The position numbers and the translations under genes are program-made. Below are positions 1 through 6,757 of a stretch of 9,557 bases of DNA, in pieces; within the stretch, counting starts at the first letter, position 1; each line of letters opens with the position of its first letter. The DNA is from Desulfobacteraceae bacterium (lineage in GTDB: Bacteria > Desulfobacterota > DSM-4660 > Desulfatiglandales > Desulfatiglandaceae): contig JAUUVE010000055.1 of the NCBI GenBank assembly GCA_030589715.1, forward strand, positions 1 to 9,557. The letters run 5' to 3'. The notes below the pieces were generated by a model, which saw nothing but the letters and a program-made list of their open reading frames with translations, had not been told where the DNA came from and ran no database searches.

Positions 1-141
1 AATTCCGGTTTATCCGGGTTAGGATTGGGCCGGGGTCGGTCCGGATCGGACCATGGAAGTTCAATGAGGGTATATTGTCCCATTATCAGGTCTTTGGGGA
101 GAAGAGGGTGATGGGAGATAGACCCTATTTCTTCGACCACT
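1..141. other. Left-edge stretch, open on both strands, gene undecided
   Basis: This is the sequence downstream of the ComEA-like gene. On the minus strand a frame stays open from a GTG at 140 (or an ATG at 83, beginning MGQYTLIELPWSDP) to the window edge and becomes rich in Pro, Asp and Arg. On the plus strand the codon-aligned complementary frame is open from base 3 to a TGA at 177-179 and ends with DKVLFCHI. Neither minus start has a clear Shine-Dalgarno. A perfect 6-bp inverted repeat with a 3-base loop lies at 38-52, but no T run follows it on either strand, so it is not a convincing terminator. The minus frame would continue the operon; the plus frame would be the tail of a convergent gene. 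I cannot choose between them from this window. Confidence 0.2.
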
Positions 142-699
142 CTATAGCACCAGATAAGGTCTTATTTTGTCATATATGACGGGGCCGATTCCTTGCACGG
201 ACAGGATTTCCTCCAGCCTCTGGAAGCCGCCTCTTTTGGCCCTCTCATGAACAATTTCTCCTGCGATTTTGGGACCGATCCCAGGGACCGCGGTCAACCC
301 TTCCACGGTTTCACGGTTAAGTGAGATAGGCAAACCAAGGGTGATCTTATGGAAGGCTGACATCTCAGATTCAAAGATCTCGGTCTCTCCTCCCTCGCCC
401 CGTACTTCAATCCTTCTGCCTGAAGATAGTGAAATATCTTTCGATTGCACCCCTTTTTCGGCCCCCAGACTCGGTCCTCCAGCCTTGGCTACCAGGTCCG
501 TTAGGTGGGGTGGCTGGTGAAATCCGTAGATACCAGGTTGTTTTATATCTCCTGAAACTTGAATAAGTATACCCTTGTGGACGACCGCCCGGTCGGGTCC
601 TGCTATGCTGAAGGTGCCTTTCAGCAGATTCATAAGCAAGATAAGGAGCAGTATGAGCAGCCCCCCCGTTGTAACGTCATTGACCTTCCTTTTCCTCAT
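142..699 (-). CDS. ComEA-like membrane-anchored SLBB and helix-hairpin-helix DNA-binding protein
   Basis: The protein has 185 residues from the ATG at 699. A longer frame exists from a TTG at 738, but it starts deeper inside lysC and adds a tail with no family resemblance. Residues 1-10 are basic, and about 12-27 form one hydrophobic segment, so the rest probably lies outside the cytoplasmic membrane. Residues about 44-100 resemble an SLBB domain (ILIQVSGDIKQPGIY, then LTDLVAKAGG). Residues about 128-185 hold two helix-hairpin-helix motifs with the turns VPGIGPKIA and VQGIGPVIY, the ComEA signature. In competent bacteria ComEA binds incoming double-stranded DNA at the cell surface. Outside known competent species the role is less certain, and no other com gene is present here. 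The start overlaps the end of lysC by 23 bases, suggesting translational coupling; only a weak G-rich ribosome site (GGGTTGG) precedes it. The fold is clear; a competence role is inferred. Confidence 0.85.
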   Translation of the reverse strand: MRKRKVNDVTTGGLLILLLILLMNLLKGTFSIAGPDRAVVHKGILIQVSGDIKQPGIYGFHQPPHLTDLVAKAGGPSLGAEKGVQSKDISLSSGRRIEVRGEGGETEIFESEMSAFHKITLGLPISLNRETVEGLTAVPGIGPKIAGEIVHERAKRGGFQRLEEILSVQGIGPVIYDKIRPYLVL

Positions 700-1909
700 G
701 GTCCAACCCAAAGGCCTTGTGAAGTACACGCACGGCAAGCTCAGTATATTTTTCCTCTATTACGCATGAAATCTTTATTTCAGAGGTGCTTATCATCATG
801 ATGTTTATGTTTTCTCCGGCCAACGCCGCAAACATCTTCTTGGCAACGCCTGCGTGGCTTCTCATCCCTACCCCTATGATCGAGACCTTGGCAATGTCCT
901 CGTCGCCAAGGACCCTTTCTGCCCCAATTCCTTTTGCCACGTCGCCTACAAGTCTCATTGTCTTGTAAAAATCGGGCTTAAGGACTGTGAATGTAAGGTC
1001 AGTCAGACCGTCTTCACTGGTATTCTGTACAATCATGTCTACCACAATACCCGATTTAAAGATGGGATCAAATATCTGTGAGGCAATTCCTGGTCGGTCC
1101 GGGACCTTTCTGATGGTGACCCTTGCTTCGTTCTTATTATAGGCCACCCCTGACACCAATACCTTTTCCATATCTTTTGTTTCACCTATCACCATGGTAC
1201 CCCTTTCATTGGTAAAGGTTGATCTTACATGGATCGGTACTTCAAATTTCTTTGCGAATTCGACGGAACGGATCTCCAGGACCTTGGCCCCCAAACTGGC
1301 CATCTCAAGCATTTCATCATATGAGAGGGTATCCATCTTTCTGGCCTTTGGGCAGACGCTCGGATCGGTTGTGTAGATGCCATCCACATCGGTATAAATT
1401 TCACACACATCGGCCTTCAAGGCCGCAGCCAGGGCAACTGCGGTGGTATCGGACCCTCCCCTTCCCAGGGTCGTGATATTTCCGTGATCGTCAAGTCCCT
1501 GAAAGCCGGCCACAGCTACTATCCTGTGTTGATCCAGCTCTTTTCTTATACGTTCGGTTTCTATTTCATGAATCCTGGCCTTTCCATATAAATGATCCGT
1601 ATGGATGGCCACCTGGAAGCCCAGCAGGGAGCGGGCATCATATCCCATGGATTTTACGGCCATGGCAAAGAGGGCCACGCTCACCTGTTCCCCAGTGGAT
1701 ATCAGGACATCGAGTTCTCTGGGATCCGGATCGGGTCCAATCTCCCCGGCGAGTTTGATGAGTGCATCGGTCTGACCCGCAATGGCCGACAGAACAACCA
1801 CCATTTGATTACCCTGCCGGTGGTTTTCGATGACCCTGGTAGCAACTGACCTTATCTTTTCAATGTCGCCAACAGAGGTACCGCCATACTTTTGGACAAC
1901 TAGTGCCAT
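677..1909 (-). CDS. lysC: Aspartate kinase (aspartokinase) with two C-terminal ACT domains
   Basis: Phosphorylates L-aspartate with ATP to give 4-phospho-L-aspartate, the first step toward lysine, threonine, methionine and diaminopimelate for cell wall. The protein has 410 residues, the usual length for the monofunctional LysC with a short regulatory region. The kinase domain spans about 2-230: KYGGTSVG at 7-14, a Ser/Thr-Gly-Glu motif at 71-74 (STGE), GRGGSDTTA at 149-157, and YTDVDGIYTTDP at 172-183. Two ACT domains follow at about 264-335 and 341-405 and should bind feedback amino acids; which ones cannot be read from sequence. The start is ATG 1909 because it gives the family's canonical MALVVQKYGG and has GAGG six bases upstream (1916-1919). 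A TTG at 1921 adds only four residues. The ribosome site overlaps the tsaE stop codon, and the gap is eight bases, so the genes are probably coupled. No homoserine dehydrogenase fusion is present. Confidence 0.97.
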   Translation of the reverse strand: MALVVQKYGGTSVGDIEKIRSVATRVIENHRQGNQMVVVLSAIAGQTDALIKLAGEIGPDPDPRELDVLISTGEQVSVALFAMAVKSMGYDARSLLGFQVAIHTDHLYGKARIHEIETERIRKELDQHRIVAVAGFQGLDDHGNITTLGRGGSDTTAVALAAALKADVCEIYTDVDGIYTTDPSVCPKARKMDTLSYDEMLEMASLGAKVLEIRSVEFAKKFEVPIHVRSTFTNERGTMVIGETKDMEKVLVSGVAYNKNEARVTIRKVPDRPGIASQIFDPIFKSGIVVDMIVQNTSEDGLTDLTFTVLKPDFYKTMRLVGDVAKGIGAERVLGDEDIAKVSIIGVGMRSHAGVAKKMFAALAGENINIMMISTSEIKISCVIEEKYTELAVRVLHKAFGLDHEEKEGQ

Positions 1910-1917
1910 ACCTGACC

Positions 1918-2400
1918 TCAACTGGATTGTGATTCAAGGTTTTTCAAGATTTCTATGGCCCTGGGATGATCACCCGAAAAGGTGATACTGCGGGTTTGAT
2001 CATCCACAATTTCGAATTTGACCTCTAACCTCCGCTCTGGCAGAATACTGCGCCAGCGATCGGCCCACTCCATAACCACAACCCCGTTCCCATAGAAATA
2101 TTCATCAAGACCCGCAGAAAAAAAATCAGAAACCTCTTCCAATCTATAAATGTCCATGTGAAGAAGTGGACACCTGCCTGTATACTCATTGACAAGGGCA
2201 AAGGAGGGGCTGGTGATGACAGACTCCTCAGGTACCCCAAGACCGGTAGCAACACCCTTTGTGAACCATGTTTTCCCGCTTCCCAGTTCCCCTGCCATGG
2301 CAATCACATCCCCTTCCTTGAGGACAGAACCTAGCCTTCGGCCCAGATTGATTGTCTCTTGGTCGGACGAGGTATGATATCTGAGGCATTTCCCTTCCAA
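1918..2400 (-). CDS. tsaE: tRNA threonylcarbamoyladenosine biosynthesis ATPase TsaE
   Basis: TsaE is the ATPase that works with TsaB and TsaD to place the threonylcarbamoyl group on A37 of ANN-decoding tRNAs (t6A), in the cytoplasm. The protein has 160 residues, normal for the family. Visible motifs in order are the Walker A loop GELGSGKT (37-44), TSPSFALVNEY (63-73, the family's switch-like SPTF region), HMDIYRL (81-87) and MEWADR (110-115). The start is the TTG at 2400. An in-frame TGA lies 21 bases upstream, no ATG or GTG lies between, and the first internal ATG would remove the strand before Walker A. Its ribosome site is weak (AGGA about nine bases away) and falls in a small hairpin. The gene is separated from acpS by a 123-base spacer and is nearly fused to lysC downstream. 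TsaB and TsaD are not in the window. Confidence 0.95.
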   Translation of the reverse strand: MEGKCLRYHTSSDQETINLGRRLGSVLKEGDVIAMAGELGSGKTWFTKGVATGLGVPEESVITSPSFALVNEYTGRCPLLHMDIYRLEEVSDFFSAGLDEYFYGNGVVVMEWADRWRSILPERRLEVKFEIVDDQTRSITFSGDHPRAIEILKNLESQSS

Positions 2401-2523
2401 GTTATGAGGTCCTGAATATCAGGTCAACTCCGTGCCACTTTCCCCTGAACCATCTTAGTGGCATTATTTGGCAACCTTGACGAGCCAATCTGGCCGAATC
2501 AAGCAATCAAAAAAATAGCAGTG
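2401..2523 (-). other. acpS-tsaE spacer with three inverted repeats
   Basis: This spacer stands out in a cluster where most neighbours are within a few bases. It holds three inverted repeats: CTTGA/TCAAG (2476-2480 and 2499-2503) enclosing GCCA/TGGC with a 3-base loop (2484-2494); GCCACT/AGTGGC with a 17-base loop (2434-2439 and 2457-2462); and CCTGA/TCAGG with a 3-base loop (2411-2423), just before the tsaE start. None is followed by a T run in the direction of transcription, so no intrinsic terminator is supported. I see no credible gene in it. In many related genomes nnr (NAD(P)H-hydrate repair) sits between acpS and tsaE; it is absent here. Confidence 0.5.
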
Positions 2524-2922
2524 TCAGTCGTCAACCAGGCCCTTTGTCCCCTCCAGCACCACCGTTGCTACTCCGTACTCCCCTTCGTCAGAAAGGCTCA
2601 AATGGATACCGGTTATACCCTCGTTGCTCAAGATTTCAAAGGACCTCCCATGGAGCCTTAGACCGGGTTTCCCGCTTGGATAATTAAAGACTTCCACTTC
2701 ATTCCATTTGATACCCTTTTTCATCCCCAGGCCCATTGCCTTGGAAAAGGCCTCTTTGGCCGCGAAGCGAAGGGCAAAGGCAGAAGGAGGAGATCTCCTT
2801 TGGTAACAGAAATGGACCTCGGCGGCCGTAAACACGCGATTAACGAACCCCTCTCCCCATCTGTTGATCACCCTTTCAATCCTGCGGATGCTTACCAGGT
2901 CTACGCCAATCCCGTAAATCAT
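2524..2922 (-). CDS. acpS: Holo-[acyl-carrier-protein] synthase
   Basis: Transfers 4'-phosphopantetheine from coenzyme A to the conserved serine of acyl carrier protein, which activates fatty acid synthesis in the cytoplasm. The protein has 132 residues, typical for the trimeric AcpS type. It starts with the hallmark MIYGIGVDLVSI, in which D8 is the expected magnesium ligand. The second signature, RFAAKEAFSKAMG (52-64), carries E57, the other metal ligand, and K61. The C-terminal strand motif HLSLSDEGEYGVATVV (107-122) also fits the family. The ATG at 2922 comes one base after the pdxJ stop (TAA-G-ATG) and has no clear Shine-Dalgarno, so translation is probably coupled to pdxJ. The pdxJ-acpS pairing is common in proteobacteria. 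Confidence 0.97.
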   Translation of the reverse strand: MIYGIGVDLVSIRRIERVINRWGEGFVNRVFTAAEVHFCYQRRSPPSAFALRFAAKEAFSKAMGLGMKKGIKWNEVEVFNYPSGKPGLRLHGRSFEILSNEGITGIHLSLSDEGEYGVATVVLEGTKGLVDD

Positions 2923-2923
2923 C

Positions 2924-3643
2924 TTAGAGGTAGTCGACCAATTCGATCATTTCCATGACGGCCCTCTCGAATCCTACCAAGACCGCCTTCGCAACGATGC
3001 TATGCCCTATGCTGTACTCCTCAATCTGAGGCAAGGCCCCAAAACGCTTGATATTTTTATAATTGAGCCCGTGTCCGGCACTGATCCTCAGATCCAGGTC
3101 GGAGGCCGACTCAACAGCTCGCGTGACCCTCTCAAACCGTTCAATGGCCTCCGATTCTGACCGGGCCTCAGAATAATGGCCAGTGTGAATCTCCACGATA
3201 TCTCCGCCACATTGCTGAGCAATGAGGACCTGTTCCGGATCGGGATCGACAAAGAAACTGACCAGAATCCCCCCACCTTTAAGACGCTCAACAACACCTT
3301 TATAATAATCAGGCTGGGCCTTCACGTTGAGGCCACCTTCTGTGGTGAGCTCCTCTCTTTTTTCAGGGACCAAGGTAACCACATCCGGCTTGACCGTGAG
3401 GGCAATTTCGACCATCTCATCAACAGCGGCCATCTCCATGTTTAGTTTTGTCTTTACGGTCTCACGCAAGAGCCTTAGGTCCCTATCATTAATGTGGCGC
3501 CTGTCTTCTCTTAGGTGACAAATGATCCCGTCCGCACCCGCCAGTTCTGCCAGGCCAGCTGCCAGGACCGGATCGGGGACATCGATCCCCCTGGCCTCTC
3601 GAACTGTGGCCACGTGGTCCACATTCACAGCTAAGCGTGCCAT
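2924..3643 (-). CDS. pdxJ: Pyridoxine 5'-phosphate synthase
   Basis: Condenses 1-deoxy-D-xylulose 5-phosphate with 3-amino-2-oxopropyl phosphate to form pyridoxine 5'-phosphate, the ring-closing step of DXP-dependent vitamin B6 synthesis. The protein has 239 residues, the normal length of this TIM-barrel enzyme. Visible motifs are LAVNVDHVATVREAR (4-18), HLREDRRHI (43-51), NMEMA (68-72), TLVPEKREELTTEGGL (90-105), EIHTGHYSEA (151-160), SAGHGLNY (188-195) and SIGHSIVAKAV (211-221). H43, E70 and H191 align with the catalytic H45, E72 and H193 of the E. coli enzyme by motif position. The ATG at 3643 lies three bases after the ybeY stop. PdxA and the other partners are not in the window. Confidence 0.98.
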   Translation of the reverse strand: MARLAVNVDHVATVREARGIDVPDPVLAAGLAELAGADGIICHLREDRRHINDRDLRLLRETVKTKLNMEMAAVDEMVEIALTVKPDVVTLVPEKREELTTEGGLNVKAQPDYYKGVVERLKGGGILVSFFVDPDPEQVLIAQQCGGDIVEIHTGHYSEARSESEAIERFERVTRAVESASDLDLRISAGHGLNYKNIKRFGALPQIEEYSIGHSIVAKAVLVGFERAVMEMIELVDYL

Positions 3644-3646
3644 AAG

Positions 3647-4087
3647 TTAGCCCTCCTTGATCAATGAGATTAGACGTTTTTCCTCTTTTTCCATTCGCTT
3701 TGCTCCACCCGTCGATTTTTCATGGTCATACCCCATTAGGTGCAAAACACCATGGATCAGTAAGCGATCGATTGTAAACTCTAAGTCTTCCCCAAACTCT
3801 CTTGATTCCCTCAGGGCAGAATCTACCGAGATAACAACATCCCCCAGCATGGGGGAATCAACCCTGGGGGGCGGCCCCCCCTCCATGGGAAAGGCCAACA
3901 CATTGGTAGGCCCATTTTTCCTCAGGTAATGGCGGTTTAGGTGCGAAATGCGATTATCGTCTGTGAAAAGAACGCTCAGTTCTTTATCAGGACAGGCCAA
4001 GCCTTTTAAGACTCTCCCCAGCTTCTGCCTTATCTTCTCGCCTTCCAGGCCCGGAATCTTCCGCTGAAACTTGATCTGTACTTCCAT
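3647..4087 (-). CDS. ybeY: Endoribonuclease YbeY (rRNA maturation factor)
   Basis: YbeY is a single-strand-specific metallo-endoribonuclease involved in 16S rRNA 3' end maturation and 70S ribosome quality control. The protein has 146 residues, normal for the family. The zinc site HGVLHLMGYDH (112-122) supplies H112, H116 and H122. Upstream are ELSVLFTDDNRISHLN (36-51), the PTNVLAFP motif (60-67, a variant of the common PTDVLSFP) and LGDVVIS (81-87). The ATG at 4087 gives the family's usual first strand (MEVQIKFQRK). It is preceded by AAAGGAG with only TAA between the site and the ATG, a rather short spacing. The first 101 bases overlap the annotated end of the HD phosphodiesterase gene in another frame; see the finding on that overlap. 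PhoH upstream is its classical genomic partner. Confidence 0.96.
   Translation of the reverse strand: MEVQIKFQRKIPGLEGEKIRQKLGRVLKGLACPDKELSVLFTDDNRISHLNRHYLRKNGPTNVLAFPMEGGPPPRVDSPMLGDVVISVDSALRESREFGEDLEFTIDRLLIHGVLHLMGYDHEKSTGGAKRMEKEEKRLISLIKEG
3652..3658 (-). promoter_or_regulatory. Strong ribosome binding site of pdxJ inside the ybeY 3' end
   Basis: AAGGAGG, a near-perfect Shine-Dalgarno, is formed by the last sense codons of ybeY (Lys-Glu-Gly) eight bases before the pdxJ ATG. It fixes the pdxJ start and indicates that pdxJ can recruit ribosomes independently despite the 3-base gap. Confidence 0.8.
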
Positions 4088-6521
4088 TTACTCCTTTTTT
4101 CCCTGGCCTACCCTTTGCACGCCTGGCGCTCTCATGATTCAGGGAGGAGACTGTCTTTGACACAGGTTCAGGATACTCAACCCGGTGATGAAAGATGCCG
4201 CTTAATGTCTTGTTGAAACTCTTTGCGATCTCATGAAGATCCTTTAAGGTAAGCTCGCATTCATCAAGCTGCCCGTCGGAGAAGACCTTGTTTATGATTT
4301 TTTGCACCATTCCTTGGATGCGTGCGGCGGTTGGGTCCATAAGTGTTCTGGAGGCCGCCTCCACAACATCTGCGAGCATGATGAGCCCCGCCTCCTTGGT
4401 CTGAGGCTTGGGGCCGGGATACCGGAAGTCCTCTTCCTTGACCTGGGGTGACTTCCCCTCCCTCTTTTCACCCTGTTCCTTGGCCTTTTCATAAAAGAAG
4501 GTTATCAAGCTCGTCCCGTGATGTTGTTTGATAATATCTATGATCTCTTTCCCAAGTTTGTGCTCCTTGGCGAGTTCCACACCATCCTTGACGTGGGATA
4601 TGAGGATCAGACTGCTCATGGAAGGGGCGAGCTTTTCATGCCGGTTCTCCCGGTTCGCCTGATTCTCGATAAAGTAGAGGGGCTTCCTCATCTTTCCTAT
4701 GTCATGGTAATATGCTGCAACCCTTGCTAAGAGGGGATTGGCGCTGATCGCTTCTGCCGATGCCTCCACCATGTTGCTTACAATTACGCAGTGGTGATAG
4801 GTCCCTGGTCCCTGGACCATGAGGTCTCGTAAGAGAGGCTTGTCCAGACTGCCCAGTTCAAGCAGCTTGATGTCCGTTGTATAACCAAAAGACATTTCGA
4901 TTAGCGGAAGGAACCCGGTGGCAAGAATCCCAGCCAGAATCCCCCCGATAAAGGCAGAGGCGCAGGCAATCAGGACCTCCAGTGTAAGAAAGGAGGCATG
5001 CAGTGCCTCTATGGACAGTGCCAAGATAATACTGCATACAGAGACCTTTAGCCCGGTCCTAATAAAGATGCTCCTTTCCCGGCAGTTCGTCACACCAGAG
5101 GCTGCTACCAAAGAGCTAAGGAAAAAATAGATAAAGTATTCCACCCGCCCCCCCAGGACGAGGGAGGCCAGGACAGAGACGATGAGGGAAAAGCTTGCGG
5201 CTACTCCAATCCCATTGAAAACGGAGACGAGCATTGCACCACTGGCCACCGGTATGGCAAACAGCAAGGCCCTGGGGGCAAACAAGTGGACCCCCCGGGC
5301 GACTTCATAGGCAACAAGATTGAAGGCAATTACGACCAAAAGGATGGCAAGCAGTGTAAGTGCCCAAAATAGCAGGTCCTTGACCCCTGCCTTGCCAGCC
5401 CGGTTGTTCAGCAGCCCTACCAGGTACATGGTTGAGAGGAGAAAGCCGATTAAGACAGCCATGGCAGGGGCCTGACCCAGCATCTCCTTCTGTTTGAGAA
5501 ATTTATATTGTTCTGAGAGCCTTAGGAGATGACTGGGCGTGACCCTTTCTCCCTCCCTTATGAGCATTTCGCCCTTTTTCACCTTGAAATAGAAGGGCTT
5601 GACCGACTTCCTCGCCAGGTCTTTTCTCAGCTCGGTCTCTCTCTTGTTGAATGTAAGGTTTGGCTTGATCAGGGAGGCGGCTAGTTTCAGTGATGCCCTT
5701 GCCAGTTCTTTGGGCCTTATCGATCTGGTCAGGACCTTGCCTCGCTCCACCACAAAGGCCCTGGCCGTTTTCAGGTCATAGAATCTATTCAGGTCGGTTA
5801 CCTTAACCTCCTTTTCGGTACGGATGTCATGGAGGATAATCCCTTTCGCACCTAAGCTCATCAGCATCATCTTGTCGCTGGCGACACCGTTATCAAAGAC
5901 CTGTGTGTCTAGGTTGATTATTGATTGTTCCACTGATGCAGGAAAATCGCTTTTTATGAACGTGTCAATAAGCTTGTCATCATGAGGGATATCAAGAATT
6001 TCAAAGAATTGGTTCTTAAAGGCATCAATGCCGGTGAATTGGTCTTCCGGGCGGGTTTTGCCTTCCACAGGGCGCTTTTCCGGGGCGTAGTCAGCCGAGA
6101 GGGACTGCGCCATGAATTCCCTGCCAGATTGAAAGACCTTCTTGATCCTCGAGATGAACTTTGCCCCGGTGGGGTCAAAGTCATAGACGGGTGGGACCGC
6201 TTTGACCGCCTCCTGCCTGTTTTTTTCTGTCAGTTGGCCGTTTTCGACGAGAAATTCCCGAGAGGCCTTGATATCCAGATTAGCTACATCACCTAGATTG
6301 TATCTCTTGGGAGGGGTCAAAATACTAGGGAATAGGAGGAGGGAGATAATTGCGCTGAGGCCGAGCAGGATATACAACCTCTGTGCCTCTGGCCGAAACC
6401 AGAAACCAGGCTGTCCCTTGCCCTTGGCACCTTTTGGAAGGCTGTCCCTGTCTCGCTTCCTGGATGACTTGAGCCTGTTAGATGATCTTATCTTTGTTTT
6501 GTCGGACCTATTCTTGGTCAT
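3987..6521 (-). CDS. pgpH: PgpH/YqfF-type 7TM-HD membrane phosphodiesterase (predicted cyclic di-AMP)
   Basis: Predicted to hydrolyse cyclic di-AMP to pApA at the cytoplasmic face of the membrane, as shown for Listeria PgpH. The protein has 844 residues. Residues 1-45 are strongly basic and cytoplasmic. One membrane segment lies at about 49-68, and an extracytoplasmic 7TMR-HDED-like domain at about 75-345. Seven further hydrophobic segments lie between about 351 and 540. The HD domain spans about 560-780. The metal ligands are all present: H577 (TYHHC), H606-D607 (YYHDIGK), H643 (ISHVKDG), H667-H668 (QHHGT) and D718 (LADVVEA). Their spacing up to H668 matches what I recall for Listeria PgpH; the H668-D718 interval carries a charged insertion (about 680-700). 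No Shine-Dalgarno is visible before the ATG at 6521, and an in-frame TAA lies 12 bases upstream, so no other start is available. The tail after about 785 is low-conservation and its last 34 codons overlap ybeY. No cyclic di-AMP synthase is in the window, so the substrate is inferred. Confidence 0.93.
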   Translation of the reverse strand: MTKNRSDKTKIRSSNRLKSSRKRDRDSLPKGAKGKGQPGFWFRPEAQRLYILLGLSAIISLLLFPSILTPPKRYNLGDVANLDIKASREFLVENGQLTEKNRQEAVKAVPPVYDFDPTGAKFISRIKKVFQSGREFMAQSLSADYAPEKRPVEGKTRPEDQFTGIDAFKNQFFEILDIPHDDKLIDTFIKSDFPASVEQSIINLDTQVFDNGVASDKMMLMSLGAKGIILHDIRTEKEVKVTDLNRFYDLKTARAFVVERGKVLTRSIRPKELARASLKLAASLIKPNLTFNKRETELRKDLARKSVKPFYFKVKKGEMLIREGERVTPSHLLRLSEQYKFLKQKEMLGQAPAMAVLIGFLLSTMYLVGLLNNRAGKAGVKDLLFWALTLLAILLVVIAFNLVAYEVARGVHLFAPRALLFAIPVASGAMLVSVFNGIGVAASFSLIVSVLASLVLGGRVEYFIYFFLSSLVAASGVTNCRERSIFIRTGLKVSVCSIILALSIEALHASFLTLEVLIACASAFIGGILAGILATGFLPLIEMSFGYTTDIKLLELGSLDKPLLRDLMVQGPGTYHHCVIVSNMVEASAEAISANPLLARVAAYYHDIGKMRKPLYFIENQANRENRHEKLAPSMSSLILISHVKDGVELAKEHKLGKEIIDIIKQHHGTSLITFFYEKAKEQGEKREGKSPQVKEEDFRYPGPKPQTKEAGLIMLADVVEAASRTLMDPTAARIQGMVQKIINKVFSDGQLDECELTLKDLHEIAKSFNKTLSGIFHHRVEYPEPVSKTVSSLNHESARRAKGRPGKKGVNGSTDQVSAEDSGPGRREDKAEAGESLKRLGLS

Positions 6522-6684
6522 GGCAAATAGAATTTAACGATGTGGGCGCTTTGCTTTTCCTAATTCCTTTCTGTGATTTCTGTTCCTCAAATTAAAAAAG
6601 AGTACGACTTCTATAGTCCTTAAGATAAAATTTTTGGAATGTGAACCCTTTTCCGTTTAACAAAAGTTTTTTGATTTGCTGATA

Positions 6685-6757
6685 GAAACTCGAAACTGGA
6701 AACTGGACGAGACAAGGACAAATAAGTCATTTCAAATTTCGATTTTCAAGTTTCAGA
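6685..6757. repeat. Heptameric GAAANNN / TTTCNNN arrays in inverted orientation
   Basis: Two short arrays with a 7-base period face each other. At 6685-6705 there are three units, GAAACTC, GAAACTG and GAAACTG. At 6730-6757 there are four units of the reverse-complement form, TTTCAAA, TTTCGAT, TTTCAAG and TTTCAGA. The constant part is GAAA on one arm and TTTC on the other, so the arms can pair as an imperfect stem around a 24-base loop. Function is unknown. This looks like a degenerate intergenic simple repeat rather than a protein-binding operator or CRISPR, but the period is exact. Confidence 0.55.

Noticed and set aside
38..52. Operator or terminator from the perfect GGTCCG/CGGACC repeat
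   Set aside because: It is a single short palindrome in a GC-rich stretch with no T run and no clear start codon dependent on it.
677..738. Longer start for the ComEA-like gene at TTG 738
   Set aside because: It extends deeper into the lysC coding region and adds 13 residues unlike the family N-terminus; the ATG at 699 places the basic and hydrophobic anchor exactly at the start.
559..801. Plus-strand frames across the lysC/comEA-like junction
   Set aside because: They are complementary to two recognised genes, with no ribosome site or family resemblance.
1910..1921. TTG at 1921 as the lysC start
   Set aside because: The ATG at 1909 gives the canonical MALVVQKYGG and has GAGG at a suitable distance; the TTG overlaps the tsaE stop.
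2411..2503. Intrinsic terminator after acpS
   Set aside because: The inverted repeats lack a downstream T run on the transcript strand; the T7 run near 2510 precedes the first hairpin.
5982..6537. Plus-strand frames of 104 and 111 codons
   Set aside because: They lie antisense to the HD phosphodiesterase gene, whose domains and metal ligands are unmistakable; they have no recognisable motif.
6610..6639. Sigma-70 promoter for pgpH (TTCCAA, 18 bases, TATAGA)
   Set aside because: Only 3 of 6 and 4 of 6 consensus matches; such pairs occur by chance in AT-rich spacers, so it is only mentioned in the region entry.
6685..6757. CRISPR array
   Set aside because: The units are seven bases with no spacers of 25-45 bases and no cas genes nearby.
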